From Magnetococcales bacterium (lineage in GTDB: Bacteria; Pseudomonadota; Magnetococcia; Magnetococcales; JADGCH01), in contig JADGCH010000006.1 in the NCBI GenBank assembly GCA_015229115.1, positions 1-64,000 of the forward strand: DNA of 64,000 nucleotides. Direction: 5' to 3'. Shown piece after piece: positions 60,066 through 64,000 of the stretch. A model generated the notes under the pieces. It was given only the letters and a program-made list of their open reading frames with translations, searched no databases and had not been told where the DNA came from. Both the position numbers and the translations under genes were made by a program. The stretch's first letter is position 1. Every line of letters begins with the position of its first letter.

Positions 60066-62156
60066 ATGGTCCAGAAGTACGTTCCGCCTCTGATTTCTGT
60101 TGTCATTCCAGCCTATAATGCCAGTAGGACCTTGGTAGCGGCTATAGAGTCGGTGTTGCAGCAGGATGTGCGACCGATTGAGATTATTGTGGTTGATGAT
60201 GCCTCATCTGACGGTACGCTGGAGTTGGCGCGTTCTTTTGTAACACGGTATGACTTCATCCAAGTTGTTTCCCAGGTGCGCAATGCTGGCCCATCCCAAT
60301 CTCGCAACCTCGGGCTCGGTATTGCGCAGGCACCCTATGTCTGTTTTCTTGATGCCGATGATGAGTATCTGCCAGGATTTCTTAACAAGACCATGCAGGT
60401 TCTACAAGAAGATCGATCTGTTAGCGTCGTCAGTACCGCAGTCGAGATTGTCAACCTGAACTCGTCCAAGGTCATCCACAACCTCAATGATGCTGTTGCT
60501 AGTTCGCTTCCGTCCAACATATTGGTGCGTAAAGAAGCACTACTACTGATCGGTGGATTCGCCGTAGCACCGTTTTTCCACCGTCAAAGCACCGAAGATG
60601 TACTACTTCGCCGCATGCTACGGACCTATTTCAAAAATAAACATGTACCTGAAAAATTATACAAGCATATTTTATATGGAAACAATAATCATCTTCACGG
60701 TGTGATAGACACGTACAATAATGTAGATAATAATGCTGAATTTAGTCAGTTCTATTACGACCATACCCTTGAACACAACCGTGTTCGCGATTCTGCTATC
60801 CAACGCATGCAGAATGTGATTCAGTCAAGCACCAGCATTCCATCCTTCGTCCACTGGAACTTCACCTCGTCTATCCATCACGCTGAATGGCAGCAACTGT
60901 CCCAACGCTATCATACTATTCAGGGGTATCTACAGCCCATCGAAGGCTATCTACTCTATTACTGGGCTATGAATGGACCCGGACAAGGTGTTGTTGTAGA
61001 AATTGGCAGTTTCATGGGTCGATCCACTTGCTGGCTGGCAGCCGGCAGTCGAGCAGCCAATCGTGGCAAGGTGGTCGCATGTGACCACTTCCGTGGATCT
61101 CCCGAACATCAAGTTGGTGCAGTTGAGGAAGTCACAGCAATTGTCACGCATGGAACGACTTTACCGCAGTTTCAGGCCAATATCCAACGGATGGGACTAA
61201 CTGACTGGGTTGAGACTCGAGTCGGTAGTTCAGAATCCGTTGGACATCTCTGGCCACGTACTCAACCTATTCGGCTATTGTTTATCGATGCCGACCATTC
61301 CTACGAGACAACACGGCTCGATTTCATCACTTGGTTGCCTCTTGTTGAACCAGGTGGATTAGTTGCTTTTCATGATATCGGTGTATTCTGGGGATGTTCC
61401 CAGTTTTATAATGAATTATTACAACACAACCCAACCATTGAAGAGGTTGGATCTGCTGGTACCATTCGGTTGGTGCGCAAACCATTCAGCACTATACAAC
61501 TATCGTTACCAGAGGTGACTGAATCGCCACTGGCACTTGAAACGAAGAAACAAGCAGCACAGTCCAAGACCTTGCGTGGCAATTGGCACCGTGCCAACGG
61601 CCAGTTGCAGGAAGCCATCGATTGTTATCGTCAAGCGTTGGCTATTTATGCACTTGATGCTGAGGCACTACTACAGTTGGGTGCTATCTTCTTTGCCCAA
61701 AGTCAACTAGATCAAGCCGAACGCTACTACCGCATGGCCACTACGGTTACCCCTGTTGCTGGCGCTACCTACAATAACCTAGCCATGGTGCTGGAAAAAC
61801 AGGGTAAATTCGAAGAGGCAATCGAGTACTATAATCGTGCTATCGGACAGGAACCACAGCAGGTCTTTTTTTATCTCAATTTAGCAGCTGTCCATTTTGG
61901 TCAAGGTCAACTGGACCAAGCAGAACTCTGCTACCGACGCGCACTAACGGTAACAACCCGTTCCGTTGAGCTATGGAGCCGTCTGGGACTTGTCCTGGCA
62001 AAGCAAGATCGACTGGATGAAGCACTAGAGTGTTTTGATCGCGCGTTTGAACTTCATCCGGACCATCCCGAACCCAAAACGTACCTGCATACCTTACAGG
62101 GATCCCAGCAGAAAAGGTTGGATCGTATCGGGCAAATGCTGTCATACAATCCCTGA
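60066..62156 (+). CDS. Multidomain protein: GT2 glycosyltransferase, class I SAM methyltransferase, TPR repeats
   Basis: PLISVVIPAYNASRTLVAAIESVLQQ and LDADDEYLPGF (GT2); VVEIGSFMGRSTCWLAAGS and LLFIDADHSYETTRLDFITWLPLVEPGGLVAFHD (methyltransferase); several TPRs. Confidence 0.85.
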   Translation: MVQKYVPPLISVVIPAYNASRTLVAAIESVLQQDVRPIEIIVVDDASSDGTLELARSFVTRYDFIQVVSQVRNAGPSQSRNLGLGIAQAPYVCFLDADDEYLPGFLNKTMQVLQEDRSVSVVSTAVEIVNLNSSKVIHNLNDAVASSLPSNILVRKEALLLIGGFAVAPFFHRQSTEDVLLRRMLRTYFKNKHVPEKLYKHILYGNNNHLHGVIDTYNNVDNNAEFSQFYYDHTLEHNRVRDSAIQRMQNVIQSSTSIPSFVHWNFTSSIHHAEWQQLSQRYHTIQGYLQPIEGYLLYYWAMNGPGQGVVVEIGSFMGRSTCWLAAGSRAANRGKVVACDHFRGSPEHQVGAVEEVTAIVTHGTTLPQFQANIQRMGLTDWVETRVGSSESVGHLWPRTQPIRLLFIDADHSYETTRLDFITWLPLVEPGGLVAFHDIGVFWGCSQFYNELLQHNPTIEEVGSAGTIRLVRKPFSTIQLSLPEVTESPLALETKKQAAQSKTLRGNWHRANGQLQEAIDCYRQALAIYALDAEALLQLGAIFFAQSQLDQAERYYRMATTVTPVAGATYNNLAMVLEKQGKFEEAIEYYNRAIGQEPQQVFFYLNLAAVHFGQGQLDQAELCYRRALTVTTRSVELWSRLGLVLAKQDRLDEALECFDRAFELHPDHPEPKTYLHTLQGSQQKRLDRIGQMLSYNP

Positions 62157-62208
62157 ATACCTTGTGCCAAAGCAAGTACCCAATAGCAGCAATATCAGGA
62201 TAAAAAGA

Positions 62209-63498
62209 GTGAAGCAAATTAGTTATAATGAAGTTCCAATTATTATAAATAGTTTCAACAAAAAAACATGCCTAGAGTTGCTGCTCAATTGGTTGCGTGA
62301 ATATGAATATAAGAGGATATTCATTATCGATAACGCGTCGACGTACCAACCTCTCTTAAAATATTATGATGAATTGCTCTACAATTTTCCGCCTAATGTT
62401 ATCAGCATCGCTAAACTGTCGTCCAACTACGGGCCATTTGCCCTGTGGAACAAGGATCTTTTGCGTGGGTTAGGAATAGAATCAGAGTTCGTCTACACCG
62501 ATAGCACTGTCGTTCCCGATGAGAATTGTCCTGGTGACGTTGTCGGGTATTTACAGAATGTCCTAGTTAATCATTCCACCATCAGCAGTATTGGCCTCGG
62601 AGTACGGGTCGATGATATTCCACAAAGCAATTCGTCTCGTGACGCAATCCAGAAAATGGAGTCGCGCCTTTGGCAAAAACCCGCTATGCGGGGATTTTTT
62701 TGGGCGGAATCGGAAACGACCTTCACCCTGTACCGACCACTGGCCCAACGCAATTCCAATCCCGCCAGCATAAGAAGCGGTTATCCATACCTTGCACGAC
62801 GCACCAGCTGGTATACAAACAGCTTACGCTTGACCGAAGAAGAGGGCTTCTGTGCCACTGCAACCGGCTATGGTGCCAAACATGCTCATCAAGGAACATC
62901 CGACACCACGAAACAGTTGTTGCATTTAGGTTGTGGTAGGGATTATTTTCCCGGGTGGATTAACCTAGACATGGTCGGTTGTGCTGATATCCATTTCAAC
63001 CTCGATAACTGTGGGGAAGAGAAGATTCCCCTATCAGATGACCAAATCGACGGATTTTATATGTCACATCTCTTTGAGCATATTCGAAATCCACTGACCA
63101 TGATGGAGGAATTATGGCGTATCGCCAAGAATGGTGCACAATTGATCATACGCTTGCCCTATGGTTCTTCTGATGATGCCTTCGAGGATCCAACCTACGT
63201 GAGGCCCTATTTTGAGACTAGTTTTCATGTATTCTCTCAGTCATCACACAAAACGGCAGATTATGGATACAGGGCTGATTGGCATACTGAGAAAATTATG
63301 CTGATTGTCCCGAAAGGGACTATTGGTGAAATAGCCGAGACCTATAAGCAGATCAAGCAGAAGCGGAACATAGTTCGTGAAATGGTTGTCATGATGCGTG
63401 CGGTAAAACCGGCTAGGTTATCAACCGCAAAATTCGAGAGTATTCCAACAGTCATCATAGATAATCCTCTCCTAGAACAAGCTAGTTTTTTATGGTAA
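62209..63498 (+). CDS. Fusion of a GT-like domain and a class I SAM-dependent methyltransferase
   Basis: VPIIINSFNKKTCLELLLNWLREYEYKRIFIIDNASTY... plus LLHLGCGRDYFPGWINLDM...GFYMSHLFEHIRNPLTMMEELWRIAKNGAQLIIRLP. GTG start with AGGA upstream preferred over ATG 62035. Confidence 0.7.
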   Translation: MKQISYNEVPIIINSFNKKTCLELLLNWLREYEYKRIFIIDNASTYQPLLKYYDELLYNFPPNVISIAKLSSNYGPFALWNKDLLRGLGIESEFVYTDSTVVPDENCPGDVVGYLQNVLVNHSTISSIGLGVRVDDIPQSNSSRDAIQKMESRLWQKPAMRGFFWAESETTFTLYRPLAQRNSNPASIRSGYPYLARRTSWYTNSLRLTEEEGFCATATGYGAKHAHQGTSDTTKQLLHLGCGRDYFPGWINLDMVGCADIHFNLDNCGEEKIPLSDDQIDGFYMSHLFEHIRNPLTMMEELWRIAKNGAQLIIRLPYGSSDDAFEDPTYVRPYFETSFHVFSQSSHKTADYGYRADWHTEKIMLIVPKGTIGEIAETYKQIKQKRNIVREMVVMMRAVKPARLSTAKFESIPTVIIDNPLLEQASFLW

Positions 63499-63532
63499 AT
63501 TGATACTTATAGTTTGTAAAGAAATATAATAC

Positions 63533-64000
63533 ATGAAAGGCATTTACTATAAATATATTCCTATATTTATCAATAGCTTCAACAGAAAGAAGTGCTTAAG
63601 CCTGCTCGTTGATTGGCTGCTTGTTAATGACTATAAAAATATCCTCATTATCGATAATGCTTCTACGTATCCTCCCTTGCTGGAATATTTTACAACCCTA
63701 GAAAAATATCATGAAATCAAGCTGATACGGCTGGAAGAAAATTTGGGACACGAGTGCATATGGAAAGCCAATCTGCTCGAATCATTGAACATTGATTCCG
63801 AATTTGTCTATACCGACCCGGACATCCTCCCAGATGAAGGATGCCCATCTGACGTTGTCGGTCATTTACAGCAAATCCTGATCCGTAATCCTTCGATTAG
63901 CAAAGTAGGTATTGGCATACGTATTGATGATCTTCCTGAGTGCAACCGTTCACGCAGAGATCTTGAGATGATGTTTTTCTATCGCTGGCGAAAACCTGCT
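63533..64000 (+). CDS. Paralogue of the preceding GT-like domain, truncated by the window edge
   Basis: Translation MKGIYYKYIPIFINSFNRKKCLSLLVDWLLVNDYKNILIIDNASTYPPLLEYF...DSEFVYTDPDILPDEGCPSDVVGHLQQIL..., strongly similar to the 62209 gene. Confidence 0.75.
   Translation, partial: MKGIYYKYIPIFINSFNRKKCLSLLVDWLLVNDYKNILIIDNASTYPPLLEYFTTLEKYHEIKLIRLEENLGHECIWKANLLESLNIDSEFVYTDPDILPDEGCPSDVVGHLQQILIRNPSISKVGIGIRIDDLPECNRSRRDLEMMFFYRWRKPA

Overview
This is a gene-dense, mostly chromosomal-type window, probably from a proteobacterium; I cannot fix the genus from sequence alone. From left to right it contains: an FG-GAP/VCBS protein cut by the window edge; an Rpn/DUF4351-family putative nuclease; a large M10 metzincin/RTX exoprotein; glcF; a DnaQ-like exonuclease, CBS-DUF294 protein, actP and DUF485 protein; mrp/apbC-efp-epmA; an N-acetylglutamate-synthase-like protein with a thiO-like oxidase; lpd; dnaX preceded by an SRP RNA gene; a PiT transporter; nfo; a CheW protein with a very long charged tail; tRNA-Leu(UAA); a four-gene glycan operon; a divergent cbb3 oxidase locus (ccoNOP versus ccoG-H-Q-like-SafE); tandem mgtE genes; comEC; a large coiled-coil protein with a CheZ-like motif; a GapR-like gene; rlmKL; DHH, recR, ybaB and xseA; pyrF; the bc1 complex; tandem RatA/COQ10-like genes; alaC-like and hom; and a run of fused glycosyltransferase/methyltransferase genes. 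The strongest observations are: (1) an A9 run in dnaX directly before the zero-frame stop, with the tau C-terminal reading continuing in the -1 frame; (2) a large coiled-coil protein with a CheZ-like DITAQ motif and acidic C-terminus; (3) a CheW protein with an acidic-then-basic tail of about 390 residues, in an operon with a coiled-coil membrane protein; (4) a short ccoQ-like ORF, absent from the ORF track, displaced from ccoNOP; (5) an Rpn-family ORF whose conserved N-terminus has no standard start codon; and (6) consecutive modular GT/methyltransferase genes with AT-rich segments. No CRISPR array, integrase or IS element was seen.
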